DNA from: Microlunatus kandeliicorticis
GTDB lineage: Bacteria; Actinomycetota; Actinomycetes; Propionibacteriales; Propionibacteriaceae
Assembly (NCBI RefSeq): GCF_014137855.1
Contig: NZ_JACGWT010000001.1
Span: forward strand, 186,001 to 250,000
DNA: 64,000 bases
Direction: 5' to 3'
A model generated the notes under the pieces. That model did not search any database and was not told where the DNA came from. It saw only the letters and a list, made by a program, of their open reading frames with translations. The first letter of the stretch is position 1. Each line of letters begins with the position of its first letter. Position numbers and translations under genes: made by a program. Positions 24,650 to 32,955 of this stretch are shown here, piece by piece.

Positions 24650-25765
24650 ATGCCCTCGGCAACCTTCCTGCACGGCGTCCGGACCCCGTGGTCGGCCGTC
24701 CCGGCGGCGCTCCGGGACCGGCTGCTGGCCCGGACCGGACCTCTGGTCGCCGAGCCGGAGGACCGCACCGGCGGGATGGCCACCGGGCTCGCCGTGGTCC
24801 TCCACGGCCGGCGCGGATCGTTCTTCGCTAAGGCGATCGACGCGGTCGAGAACCCGGTCGGCGCGCAGATGTACCGGCGCGAGTCCGAGGTCGCCGACGC
24901 ACTGCCGGCGCACCCGACCGTGCCCGCCCTGGTCGGCGCCGAGCAGGTCGACCTGCCCGACGGCGGCCGCTGGTGGGTCAACCTGCTCGAGGCGCGCCCC
25001 GGCGAGCCCGTCACCCACCCCTGGTCGGGCCGCGACCTCGACCGGGTGCTGACCGCCTGGTGCGACCTGCGCACGCGTCTGCGCGCCACCCCGTGGTCGG
25101 GGTCGGCCGGTCTCTCGGAGCTGCTGACCGGGTGGCGCCGGATCGCCGAGGACCCGGACGACGACTGGCACCGGCTCGCGCTCCGGTGGAGGGACCGGGA
25201 GGCCGCGATGGCCGCGGTGGTCGACGGCGGCGCGGACGGCCGCAGCGGCGTGCTGAGTCACATCGACCTCCGTGCCGACAACATCCTGGTCACCGGTCCC
25301 GGTGACGATCCGCACACCGGTGATCATGGTGCGGTCGATCACGGCAGCGATGATCACCGCGGCGATGATCACGGCGCGGATGATCACCGCGGCGATGACC
25401 ACGGCCGGGATGATCACCGCGGCGATGATCACGGTGGGGCGGGACGCGAGGGCGTGACCTTCGTCGACTGGGCCCACCCGGGGCTCGCCGCACCCTGGGC
25501 CGACGTCGCGATCCTGCTGGCCGACGTGGTCGGCTCGGGCGCGGCGGTCGAGTGCGGCGGGACGATCGACGTCGTGGACGCCTTCTGCCGTTGCGAGCCC
25601 GGGACCGATCCCGAGCTGGCCGTCGGTCTGATCACCGGGCTCGGCGCGTTCCTGCACCTGCGGGCCGTCCGCGAGCCGGTGAACCCGCTGATGCCGCACC
25701 GGCACACCTGGTCGGCGGCACAGTCCGAGCAGCTCGGCCGGTTCGCCGAGGTGCACACCCGCTAG
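24650..25765 (+). CDS. Aminoglycoside phosphotransferase-like kinase with in-frame D/H-rich repeat insertion
   Basis: A 371-residue APH/choline-kinase-like protein. N-lobe: LAVVLHGRRGSFFAKAID, where the Lys contacts ATP, and the RRESEVADALPAHPTVPALV stretch. The catalytic loop is LSHIDLRADNILVT near 202-215 (H-x-D-x5-N), and the metal-binding motif is VTFVDWAHPGLAAPWADVAIL after residue 265. Between them lies an insertion of about 45 residues, built of DDHRGDDHG-type repeats, encoded by tandem TGATCAC-containing DNA (25312-25440) that related proteins lack. The active-site residues are intact. The substrate is unknown; a resistance role is not established. It lies just upstream of the rifamycin-associated element and helR, separated by a hairpin. 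Confidence 0.78.
   Translation: MPSATFLHGVRTPWSAVPAALRDRLLARTGPLVAEPEDRTGGMATGLAVVLHGRRGSFFAKAIDAVENPVGAQMYRRESEVADALPAHPTVPALVGAEQVDLPDGGRWWVNLLEARPGEPVTHPWSGRDLDRVLTAWCDLRTRLRATPWSGSAGLSELLTGWRRIAEDPDDDWHRLALRWRDREAAMAAVVDGGADGRSGVLSHIDLRADNILVTGPGDDPHTGDHGAVDHGSDDHRGDDHGADDHRGDDHGRDDHRGDDHGGAGREGVTFVDWAHPGLAAPWADVAILLADVVGSGAAVECGGTIDVVDAFCRCEPGTDPELAVGLITGLGAFLHLRAVREPVNPLMPHRHTWSAAQSEQLGRFAEVHTR
25312..25440. repeat. In-frame tandem repeat encoding a D/H/G-rich segment
   Basis: A 24-nt unit of the type GATGATCACCGCGGCGATGA is repeated about three times with degenerate flanking half units, each carrying TGATCAC. It is translated as DDHRGDDHGADDHRGDDHG-like sequence within the kinase gene. 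Confidence 0.85.
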
Positions 25766-25793
25766 GCGTGGGGCGGACCTCCACCAGGGCACG

Positions 25794-25817
25794 AAAAAGC
25801 CGGGATCGTCTCCCGGC
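25794..25817 (-). terminator. Rho-independent-like hairpin between the kinase and helR genes
   Basis: GCCGGGA (25799-25805) and TCCCGGC (25811-25817) pair perfectly; an A5 run precedes it, which reads as T5 on the minus strand. It can block plus-strand read-through from the kinase gene and minus-strand transcription coming out of the helR promoter region. Confidence 0.6.
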
Positions 25818-25840
25818 ATCTCCAAGGTATAGCTGAGGTG

Positions 25841-25860
25841 GGGGCTTGTGGCAAGGCCCC
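25841..25860 (+). promoter_or_regulatory. Rifamycin-associated element (RAE) upstream of helR
   Basis: GGGGCTTGTGGCAAGGCCCC matches the actinobacterial rifamycin-associated element GGGGCTTGCGGCAAGGCCCC at all but one position. It is an inverted repeat ending 55 nt before the helR start codon. RAEs precede rifampicin-inducible genes such as helR, rph, arr and rox. Confidence 0.85.
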
Positions 25861-25915
25861 GGTAGGGGCGCAGAATCGCCGGCCGGACCCGTTCCCGACC
25901 ACCCGGAGATGATCA

Positions 25916-28252
25916 GTGCCCGCTGCGGCCACCGTGTTCGACCTGCCCGCCCGTCTCGCCGCCAAGACCGACGACGCCCTGATCGGCGCCGACGAGGCCC
26001 ACCTGAGCGCCGTCGCCGCCGCGCTCGACGCCCAGGTCGCCGACCTGGTCGACCGGCTCGGTGCGCTCCGTCGCGCCCCGGGCGGGACGGGGCGTGCGGC
26101 GATGGACCGCGACCTCGAGATCCACCGGTTGACCGCCGACCTGCGGGTGCTCCGCCGGTTCGGGCTCGACGTCTGCCTCGGCCGGATGATCACCGACGAC
26201 CCTGCGGCCGGACCGCTCTACGTCGGTCGGATCGGGGTGACCGACCCGGACGGGGAGCGCCTGCTGATCGACTGGCGGACGCCCGCCGCCGAGCCGTTCT
26301 TCGCCGCCACACCGGCCGACCCGCAGGGGCTGGTCGCCCGCCGCCGCTACCGCTGGTCGGCCGGGCGGATCGTCGACTACTGGGACGAGGTGTTCACGCC
26401 CGAGGCGGCGGACGGGCCGTACGCGCTCGACGACGACTCCGCCTTCCTCCGCGGGCTCGCCGACAGCCGGTCGCCGCAGATGCGCGACGTGCTCGCCACC
26501 ATCGCCGCCGACCAGGACGCGATCATCCGGGCCGACTCGCACGGTGCGCTGGTGGTCGACGGCGGACCCGGCACCGGGAAGACGGTGGTGGCCCTGCACC
26601 GCGCCGCCTACCTGCTCTACGCCGACCCGCGGCTGTCCGGCCGGCGCGGCGGGGTGCTCGTCGTCGGTCCGCACCGGCCCTATCTGGCCTACGTCGCCGA
26701 CGTGCTGCCCAGCCTGGGTGAGGACGGCGTCCAGACCTGCACGCTCGCCGACCTGGTGCCGGAGGGGGCGACCGCGCTCGCCGAGTCCGATCCGGTGGTG
26801 GCGCGGCTCAAGGCCGGGGCGCGGATGGTCGAGGCGATCGAGCCGGCGGTCCGGCTGTACGAGGACCCGCCCCGGCAGCGGGTCGTGGTGGACACCGACT
26901 GGGGCGAGGTGAGCATCGGCCGGTCCGACTGGGCGGAGGCGTTCGCCGCGGTCGACCCCGGGACGCCGCACAACCTGGCCCACGACCAGATCTGGGACGC
27001 GCTCGCCGTCGGCGCGCTCGACCGGCTCGACCCCGGCCGTGGCCGCTGGCCGCGTGCCGACCCGGACGACGCCTTCGCCGACCCCGACGACGACTCTGAC
27101 GACGACCCTGGCGAGGACCTCGACGACCTCGACGACGAGCTACCGACGGTCGCCGAGCTGGGCCGGGTGCTGCGGGCCGACGGCGAGCTGGCCGAGCTGC
27201 TCCGGCGGTCCTGGACGCTGGTCGACCCGGCCGACCTGGTCGGCGACCTCTGGTCGGTGCCGGCCTACCTGCGGCGCTGTGCTCCCTGGCTGAGCGACGA
27301 CGAGGTCGCCCGGCTCCAGCGTCCGGAACCGCAGGCCTGGACCGCTGCGGACCTGCCGCTGCTCGACGCCGCCCGGCAGCGGCTGGGCGACCGCGACGCC
27401 GCGCTGCAGCGTCGCCGGCGGCAAGCCCTCGCCGACGCCGAGCGGGAACGGATGTACGAGGTGGTCGACGACCTGGTCCGCACCGACGACACCGGGCTGA
27501 TGATCATGCTCCGGCAGGAGATCTTCGCCGACGCGCTGGTCGACGAGGCGTCGCTGCCGGGACTCGCCCCGGACCGGCTGGCCGGGCCGTTCGCCCACGT
27601 GGTGGTCGACGAGGCGCAGGAGCTCACCGACGCCGAGTGGCAGGTGCTGCTGCGCCGCTGCCCGTCGCGGAGCTTCACCGTGGTCGGGGACCGCGCGCAG
27701 GCCCGGGCCGGGTTCCTCGAGACCTGGGCGGAGCGGCTCGGTCGGGTCGGCTTCGGTGCGCTCCGGCAGGCCGAGCTGACGCTCAACTACCGGACGCCGG
27801 CCGAGATCATGGAGGCCGCGACCCCGGTGATCACCGCGGTGTTCCCGGAGGCCAACGTGCCGCGCTCGGTGCGGCGCAGCGGGCGGGGGGTGCTCCGCGA
27901 CATGCTCGACCGGCTGCCCGCGCTGGTCGGGGAGTGGCTGGCCGGCCACGCCGAGGGGACCGTCTGTGTGATCACCGACCCCGGCCGACGTCCCGCGGTC
28001 GAGCAGGCGGTCGCGCAAGCGGTCGCGGGACTCCGCACCGGCACGGCCGACCGCGACGACGAGGCGAACGCCCGCGTGCGGGTGCTCCCGCCCGAGCAGG
28101 TCAAGGGGCTGGAGTTCGACCTGGTGGTGCTGGTCGACGAGCCGGCCCCGGCCGACGGCGTCCCGGTGCCGGTGATCACCGCCGCGGTGGACCGCTACGT
28201 GGCGATGACCCGGGCCACCCGCGAGCTGGTGGTGCTCAGCCCGGCGGGCTGA
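25916..28252 (+). CDS. helR: RNA polymerase recycling motor ATPase HelR (HelD-like superfamily 1 helicase)
   Basis: A 778-residue UvrD/HelD-like ATPase. It has an N-terminal coiled arm (1-95), a PIWI/1A-type region LIDWRTPAAEPFFAAT, Walker A GGPGTGKT at 216-223, an Asp-rich loop (382-408), Walker B VVVDEAQELTDAEW, motif III TVVGDRAQARAGF, LNYRTPAEI, and C-terminal VKGLEFDLVVLVD and YVAMTRATRELVVL. HelR displaces stalled or rifamycin-bound RNA polymerase from DNA and gives tolerance to rifamycins. The near-perfect RAE upstream strongly supports this assignment over UvrD or classic HelD. The GTG start is fixed by CGGAG 7-8 nt upstream. The Asp-rich loop is inserted in the region that, in HelR, reaches into the polymerase. 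Confidence 0.88.
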   Translation: MPAAATVFDLPARLAAKTDDALIGADEAHLSAVAAALDAQVADLVDRLGALRRAPGGTGRAAMDRDLEIHRLTADLRVLRRFGLDVCLGRMITDDPAAGPLYVGRIGVTDPDGERLLIDWRTPAAEPFFAATPADPQGLVARRRYRWSAGRIVDYWDEVFTPEAADGPYALDDDSAFLRGLADSRSPQMRDVLATIAADQDAIIRADSHGALVVDGGPGTGKTVVALHRAAYLLYADPRLSGRRGGVLVVGPHRPYLAYVADVLPSLGEDGVQTCTLADLVPEGATALAESDPVVARLKAGARMVEAIEPAVRLYEDPPRQRVVVDTDWGEVSIGRSDWAEAFAAVDPGTPHNLAHDQIWDALAVGALDRLDPGRGRWPRADPDDAFADPDDDSDDDPGEDLDDLDDELPTVAELGRVLRADGELAELLRRSWTLVDPADLVGDLWSVPAYLRRCAPWLSDDEVARLQRPEPQAWTAADLPLLDAARQRLGDRDAALQRRRRQALADAERERMYEVVDDLVRTDDTGLMIMLRQEIFADALVDEASLPGLAPDRLAGPFAHVVVDEAQELTDAEWQVLLRRCPSRSFTVVGDRAQARAGFLETWAERLGRVGFGALRQAELTLNYRTPAEIMEAATPVITAVFPEANVPRSVRRSGRGVLRDMLDRLPALVGEWLAGHAEGTVCVITDPGRRPAVEQAVAQAVAGLRTGTADRDDEANARVRVLPPEQVKGLEFDLVVLVDEPAPADGVPVPVITAAVDRYVAMTRATRELVVLSPAG

Positions 28253-28268
28253 GCCCGCGCGGGCTCAG
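28249..28268. terminator. 20-bp perfect palindrome shared by the helR and uppP stop codons
   Basis: CTGAGCCCGCGCGGGCTCAG is fully self-complementary. It contains the TGA of helR on the plus strand and the TGA of uppP on the minus strand, so one hairpin ends both convergent genes. Confidence 0.7.
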
Positions 28269-29101
28269 ACTGCGGTGATCACGCCGGTGCCGATCAGCAC
28301 CGCGACCACGATGGCGACCAGCACCCGGTAGGCCACGAAGACGGTGATCGGGTGCTTGGCCACGAACCGGAGCAGCCAGGCGATCGCGACGTAGGCGGTG
28401 ATCAGGCTGACCACGGTGGCCACGATGGTCGGCAGCCAGCCCACCGAGGCCGAGATCTGGTCGGCGCTGGTCGCCGCCTCGTAGGCACCGGCCGCGATCA
28501 GCGCCGGAATGGCCAGGAAGAAGGAGACCCGGGTGGCGGCGACCCGGTCGAGGCCGCGGAGCAGGCCGGCGCTGATCGTCGCGCCGGAGCGGGAGACGCC
28601 CGGGACCAGGGCGATGCACTGGACCACGCCGATGACGATCGCGTCGACCAGCCGGAGCTCGCCCTCGCCGCGGTTCTGCTTGCCGAGCCGCTCGGCGACG
28701 ATCATCACCACGCTCCAGACCACCAGTGCCCCGGCGACCACCCACAGGCTGCGGAGCGGCCCGGAGATCAGGTGTCGGCCGGCGAACCCGACGATGCCGA
28801 TCGGGATCGAACCGACGATCACGTACCAGGCGAGCCGGTAGTCCGGGTCGGTGCGCGCCTCGGCCGACCGCAGACCGCGGAACCAGGCCAGCGCCAGCCG
28901 GACGATGTCGGACCGGAAGTAGATGATGCTGGCGATGATCGCGCCCACCTGGATGATCGCGGTGAACGCGGTCACCCCCGGATCGTCGACGCGGAGCCCG
29001 AGCAGCTTCTCGACGATGGTCAGGTGGCCGGTGCTCGACACGGGGAGGAACTCGGTGATCCCCTCCACGATGCCGAGCAGGATCGCTTGCAGCAGGTTCA
29101 T
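28265..29101 (-). CDS. uppP: Undecaprenyl-diphosphatase UppP/BacA
   Basis: A 278-residue integral membrane enzyme that dephosphorylates undecaprenyl diphosphate to recycle the lipid carrier for cell-wall synthesis; it also gives bacitracin tolerance. The two catalytic motifs are present: EGITEFLPVSSTGHL near residue 13 and PGVSRSGATI near 165. About eight membrane segments fit the family. ATG at 29101 is the natural start with AAAG about 6 nt upstream. Convergent with helR. Confidence 0.95.
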   Translation of the reverse strand: MNLLQAILLGIVEGITEFLPVSSTGHLTIVEKLLGLRVDDPGVTAFTAIIQVGAIIASIIYFRSDIVRLALAWFRGLRSAEARTDPDYRLAWYVIVGSIPIGIVGFAGRHLISGPLRSLWVVAGALVVWSVVMIVAERLGKQNRGEGELRLVDAIVIGVVQCIALVPGVSRSGATISAGLLRGLDRVAATRVSFFLAIPALIAAGAYEAATSADQISASVGWLPTIVATVVSLITAYVAIAWLLRFVAKHPITVFVAYRVLVAIVVAVLIGTGVITAV

Positions 29102-29211
29102 GGTGTCTTTCGCTGGTCCGTCGGAGTCCGGAGGAGTCTTTCACGAGGTGGGCCGCCGGGCCGGGCGCTCTCAGCGGCCTGTGATCCGGTCCACACCGGC
29201 CGGGCCGGGGT

Positions 29212-29940
29212 TCAGGCGGGGGAGGCGAGCAGCAGCGCGCTGACCAGCAGCGCGATGATCACCGAGTTGAAGACGAAGGCGATCAAGGTCTGCCGGGTCA
29301 CCTGGCGCCGCATCCGCCGGGTGGTCACGCTGACGTCCGAGCTGGAGTGGGTGGTGCTGATCTGCAGCGCCAGATAGAGGTAGTCGCCGAACACCGGCGG
29401 TTCGTCCCCGGGGAACTCCAGGCCGCCGAGGCTGACGTCGCTGCGCAGGTAGTGCACCGCGAAGCTGATCGCCACCACCGCCCAGCCGGTCACCACCAGC
29501 GCGACGCAGACCAGCAGCGTGGAGGTCGTGGTGCGGATCGCCGGGGTGAAGGCGACGTAGACCACGACCCCGAGCGCGAACAGCGCGGCGGTGGAGGACC
29601 AGCTGGTCGAGCCGCCGCCGCTGAGCACCAGCGAGACCCGGGCCCACCGGGCGCGCGGCGTGGTGGCCGGCACCAGGTGTTCCAGCTCGGCGCGGTCACG
29701 GCGGTGGAACACCCACCAGGTGAGCACGGCGTAGAGCAGGAAGAACAGCGCCATCAGGCCGAGGAAGAGGTCGAACTGCACCCGGTCCACCAGGTCGAGC
29801 CGGTCGGTGCGGGCCAGCACGAAGCCGATCACGAACCCGGCGACCAGCGAGGCCGGCACGGTGGCCAGCAGGGCCACCCAGGCCCGGCGCGCGTCCGGGG
29901 CCAGCCACGGCACCCGCGCCGCCGGTGGGGCCGGGCTCAC
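29212..29940 (-). CDS. DUF1345 family membrane protein
   Basis: A 242-residue integral membrane protein with about six membrane spans (VALLATVPASLVAGFVIGFVL, LGLMALFFLLYAVLTWWVF, LVCVALVVTGWAVVAISFAV, LIAFVFNSVIIALLVSALLL) and the conserved loop LQISTTHSSSDVSVTTRRMRR. This is DUF1345, of unknown function; the polar loop with S/T and R residues is its hallmark. GTG at 29940 overlaps the stop of the response regulator gene by 4 nt (GTGA), so both are made from one transcript. Confidence 0.82.
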   Translation of the reverse strand: MSPAPPAARVPWLAPDARRAWVALLATVPASLVAGFVIGFVLARTDRLDLVDRVQFDLFLGLMALFFLLYAVLTWWVFHRRDRAELEHLVPATTPRARWARVSLVLSGGGSTSWSSTAALFALGVVVYVAFTPAIRTTTSTLLVCVALVVTGWAVVAISFAVHYLRSDVSLGGLEFPGDEPPVFGDYLYLALQISTTHSSSDVSVTTRRMRRQVTRQTLIAFVFNSVIIALLVSALLLASPA

Positions 29941-30656
29941 CCGCCCTGGCCCGCGCCCGCGTCCGAGGTGACCGCGGCGGCCGGCTCGTCCGGCACCAGC
30001 CGGTAGCCCATGCCGCGGACGTTCTGCAGGGTGGCGACACCGAAGGGGGCGTCGATCTTGCGCCGCAGGTAGCCGACGTAGACCTCGACGACGTTCTCGC
30101 CGCCCTCGTAGGCCGGGTCCCAGACGTTGTCGAGGATCTCGGCCTTGCTGACCACGTCGCCGGGGTTGCGCATCAGGTAGTGCAGCAGCCCGAACTCGCG
30201 GGCGGTGAGGGTGATCTCGGCGTCCCCGCGCTTGACGCTGCGACGGGCCGGGTCGAGGGTCAGCGTCCCCACGGTCAGGGTGGCCGGCCGGCGCGGCGCG
30301 CCGCGCCGGACCAGGGCGCGCAGGTGCGCAGCCAGCACGATCAGGTGGAACGGCTTGATCAGGTAGTCGTCGGCGCCCAGCTCGAAGGCGTCGGTCTGGT
30401 CGTACTCGCCGTCCTTGGCGGTCAGCATCAGCACCGGCGTCCAGACCTCGCGCTCGCGGAGCGTCTCGAGCACCTTGTAGCCGTTGAGTCGCGGCAACAT
30501 GATGTCGAGCACGATCACGTCGTAGGTGTTCTCGGTGGCCGACCAGAGACCGCTCAGGCCGTCCCGGACCCAGTCCACGACGAAGCCCTCGGCGGTCAAC
30601 CCCGCCTTGATCGATGTGCCGAGCAGCTTCTCGTCCTCGACGACCAGCACCTTCAC
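29937..30656 (-). CDS. OmpR/PhoB-family response regulator without adjacent kinase
   Basis: A 239-residue regulator. The receiver domain has E8-D9, phosphoacceptor D51 (VIVLDIMLP), T in MLTAKD and K near 102 in DDYLIKPF. The winged-helix domain starts near residue 128 (LTVGTLTLDPARRSVKRG) and ends with YVGYLRRKIDAPF and GMGYRLV. Start GTG at 30656 is chosen because GAGGAG lies 8 nt upstream; a GTG three codons earlier would overlap it. No sensor kinase is next to it; the coupled gene encodes DUF1345. Direct repeats of CTGA spaced by exactly 11 nt lie in its promoter region (30744-30770) and could be its own binding sites. Confidence 0.88.
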   Translation of the reverse strand: MKVLVVEDEKLLGTSIKAGLTAEGFVVDWVRDGLSGLWSATENTYDVIVLDIMLPRLNGYKVLETLREREVWTPVLMLTAKDGEYDQTDAFELGADDYLIKPFHLIVLAAHLRALVRRGAPRRPATLTVGTLTLDPARRSVKRGDAEITLTAREFGLLHYLMRNPGDVVSKAEILDNVWDPAYEGGENVVEVYVGYLRRKIDAPFGVATLQNVRGMGYRLVPDEPAAAVTSDAGAGQGG

Positions 30657-30743
30657 GCTCAGCACTCCTCACTGCCACGCTGCCGGGGCTCTCAGTATTC
30701 CCGATGGTGACGGTGCCCGCCTCCCCCGATCGCGGTCCTGGAC

Positions 30744-30770
30744 CTGAATCCAAGCTGAGAAATGGCTGAA
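30744..30770. promoter_or_regulatory. Three 11-bp-phased CTGAA/G repeats, candidate response regulator binding array
   Basis: CTGAA at 30744, CTGAG at 30755 and CTGAA at 30766 have an exact 11-bp period, the spacing at which OmpR-family dimers bind direct repeats. The array lies between the divergent response regulator and metallophosphatase genes. Confidence 0.5.
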
Positions 30771-30775
30771 GCATA

Positions 30776-30804
30776 GGTCACCAAACGTTCACCTGCCGTT
30801 GCCC
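30776..30804 (+). promoter_or_regulatory. PHO-box-like direct repeats upstream of the metallophosphatase gene
   Basis: GGTCACC at 30776, GTTCACC at 30787 and GTTGCCC at 30798 repeat with an 11-bp period and match the actinobacterial PhoP box unit GTTCACC plus four less conserved bases. The array ends 53 nt before the start codon of a secreted phosphatase, which is a typical PhoP target. Confidence 0.65.
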
Positions 30805-30857
30805 CGGCACCCGGTTCCACCAGTACGTCCGGCGGCCCAGACTGGCGGATCGTGACC

Positions 30858-32879
30858 ATGAACCAGAGCTCCACCGCAGGCCGCAGCGGCCTGACACGCC
30901 CGTCGAACCACCCGATGACCGTCGACGAGTACGCCGACTGGAACGCCACCGGTCTGGCCCGTCAGCAGGTCACCCGCCGCTCCGTGCTCAGGGGCGTGAT
31001 GGCCGGCGCCGGCGGGATCGCGGCGGCCCAGTTCGGGCTCGCGCAGACCGCCTTCGCCGCCGGCGGCGGGGTCGCCGGGACCGCGGGGGTGGTGATCGCG
31101 GGACGCCACCTCTCGTTCGTCCAGGACCGGCACGGCCGGCCCGAGAACGCGATGGCCGTCACCGCCCAGCTGGTGAGCCGGACCGGGACGCTGCCCCGGC
31201 GGCTCCGCGCGTTCCTCGAGATCGGCAGCGAGGTCGGGCGTTACGGCACCCGGATCGAGGCCGAGATCGTCCACCTGACCGGGATGTACACCATCCCCGG
31301 CGGGCCGGTGGGCAGCCAGTTCTACGTCAAGGCACGGGCCGAGGGCCTGCACGCCGACACCGTCTACCACTACCGGCTGCGGCTCTCCGACGGCACCCGC
31401 AGCGGCGACGCCTACTTCACCACCGCGCCGAAGCACCGCAACGGTCACGGGTCGGGGCACCGCCAGGTCGCGGCGCCGTTCACCTTCACCGCGTTCGCCG
31501 ACGTCGGCACCAACAACGCGCCGACCGACCCGCGCTATGCCTGGGGCAACGACCCCGACACGGTGCGGACCGCGGGCGGGACCTGGACCCGGGGCACCTT
31601 CGACAACAACTACTACAAGGACTCCGACCCGGTGGCCGGCCCGACCGGCACCGACCAGCGGCCGGCCGCGACGCTGACCAACCTGATGGCCAGCCAGCGC
31701 CCGGTGTTCACCCTGCTGGCCGGCGACATCTGCTACGCCGACCCGAGCGGTAGCGGGCTGCCCGCCGACGACACCGGCGCCCTGACCGGCACCACCAAGC
31801 CGGGCACGAACCTCTACAACCCCTACGTCTGGGACGTCTTCCTCAACCAGATCGAGTCGCAGGCCGCCTTCAGCCCGTGGATGTTCGCCACCGGCAACCA
31901 CGACATGGAGCCGCTCTACGGCAACACCCAGGCGCTCGGCGGCGACACCGCGACCCACGGGTACGGCGGCCACGCGGCCCGGCTCGACCTGCCGAAGAAC
32001 GGCCCGCGGTCCTGCCCGTCGGTCTACCAGTTCGTCTACGGCAACGTCGCGGTGATCTCGGTCGACGCGAACGACCTGTCGAACGAGATCCAGACCAACA
32101 AGGGCTACTCCGACGGGGCGCAGCTGACCTGGCTGACCCGGACCCTGCACAGCTGGCGCACCGACCCCGACCTGGCACCCGGGATCGACTTCGTGGTGGC
32201 GTTCTTCCACCACTGCGCCTACTCGACCACCAACCAGCACGCCTCCGACGGCGGGCTGCGCGAGGCGCTCGACCCGCTGTTCAGCAAGTACCAGGTCGAC
32301 CTCGTGGTGCAGGGCCACAACCACATCCTCGAGCGCACCGACCCGATCCGGTACGGCAAGAAGACCCGCTCGGCGCCGGACGGCTCGACCCTGCACCCGG
32401 CCAAGGACGGCGTCACCTACCTGACCGTGGGCAGCGGCGGCCGCCCGCGCTACCAGTTCCGGCCGGCGCCCGGCACCGCGGCGCCCGCGCCCGCCGGGGT
32501 CACCCCGTCCGGCCCGCAGCTGCTGCCCGAGGGCCAGCGCTACCGCGGCTACCAGCCGGCCGGGGGCAGGAACACCGCGGAGAACAACACCGAGAACGTC
32601 GTCAACAGCTACTACTGGGCCGCCGAGGTCTCCAGCACCGCCTCCGGGTACGCCCAGGGCACCCAGGTGCCGGAGCAGATCGACTGGTCGCAGGTGCGCT
32701 ACGACGACTACGCGTTCATCGCGGTCGACGTGGTCCCGGCGGCCACCGGCAGGACCACGACCTTCACCATCCGGACGCTCGCCGACGCCCTGCCGGGCAC
32801 CAACGAGCCCTACACCGAGATCGACGTGCTGACCCTGGAGCGGACCGCCGGCCACGGCCGGATCCGGCACCTGGCCTGA
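30858..32879 (+). CDS. Tat-exported purple acid phosphatase-like metallophosphoesterase
   Basis: A 673-residue exported enzyme. The N-terminus has a twin-arginine motif (TRRSVLRG, R40-R41) and a hydrophobic stretch ending AQTAFAAGG. A fibronectin-like N-terminal domain (about 75-200) ends YHYRLRLSDG. The metallophosphatase core holds GDICYADPS near 287, GNHDME near 345, FFHHCAYS near 448 and GHNHILERTD near 485, covering the expected metal ligands. Export by Tat suggests that it folds with its metal centre in the cytoplasm. It should release phosphate from organic esters outside the cell; the PHO-box-like array upstream fits induction by phosphate starvation. ATG at 30858 has GGCGGA 8 nt upstream and is preferred to GTG at 30852. 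Confidence 0.88.
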   Translation: MNQSSTAGRSGLTRPSNHPMTVDEYADWNATGLARQQVTRRSVLRGVMAGAGGIAAAQFGLAQTAFAAGGGVAGTAGVVIAGRHLSFVQDRHGRPENAMAVTAQLVSRTGTLPRRLRAFLEIGSEVGRYGTRIEAEIVHLTGMYTIPGGPVGSQFYVKARAEGLHADTVYHYRLRLSDGTRSGDAYFTTAPKHRNGHGSGHRQVAAPFTFTAFADVGTNNAPTDPRYAWGNDPDTVRTAGGTWTRGTFDNNYYKDSDPVAGPTGTDQRPAATLTNLMASQRPVFTLLAGDICYADPSGSGLPADDTGALTGTTKPGTNLYNPYVWDVFLNQIESQAAFSPWMFATGNHDMEPLYGNTQALGGDTATHGYGGHAARLDLPKNGPRSCPSVYQFVYGNVAVISVDANDLSNEIQTNKGYSDGAQLTWLTRTLHSWRTDPDLAPGIDFVVAFFHHCAYSTTNQHASDGGLREALDPLFSKYQVDLVVQGHNHILERTDPIRYGKKTRSAPDGSTLHPAKDGVTYLTVGSGGRPRYQFRPAPGTAAPAPAGVTPSGPQLLPEGQRYRGYQPAGGRNTAENNTENVVNSYYWAAEVSSTASGYAQGTQVPEQIDWSQVRYDDYAFIAVDVVPAATGRTTTFTIRTLADALPGTNEPYTEIDVLTLERTAGHGRIRHLA

Positions 32880-32900
32880 TCGGCTCTCCCTCCACCGCGC

Positions 32901-32926
32901 ACCCCGCAGGCTCCACCCTGCGGGGT
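32901..32926 (+). terminator. Terminator hairpin after the metallophosphatase gene
   Basis: ACCCCGCAGG pairs perfectly with CCTGCGGGGT around a 6-nt loop, 21 nt after the stop codon, followed by GTTCG. Confidence 0.75.
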
Positions 32927-32955
32927 GTTCGCGTCCCCGGGCGTCGGCGCCGGGT

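Noticed and set aside
25312-25440. CRISPR array
   Set aside because: Repeats are short, contiguous, in frame and without unique spacers; they form a coding tandem repeat.
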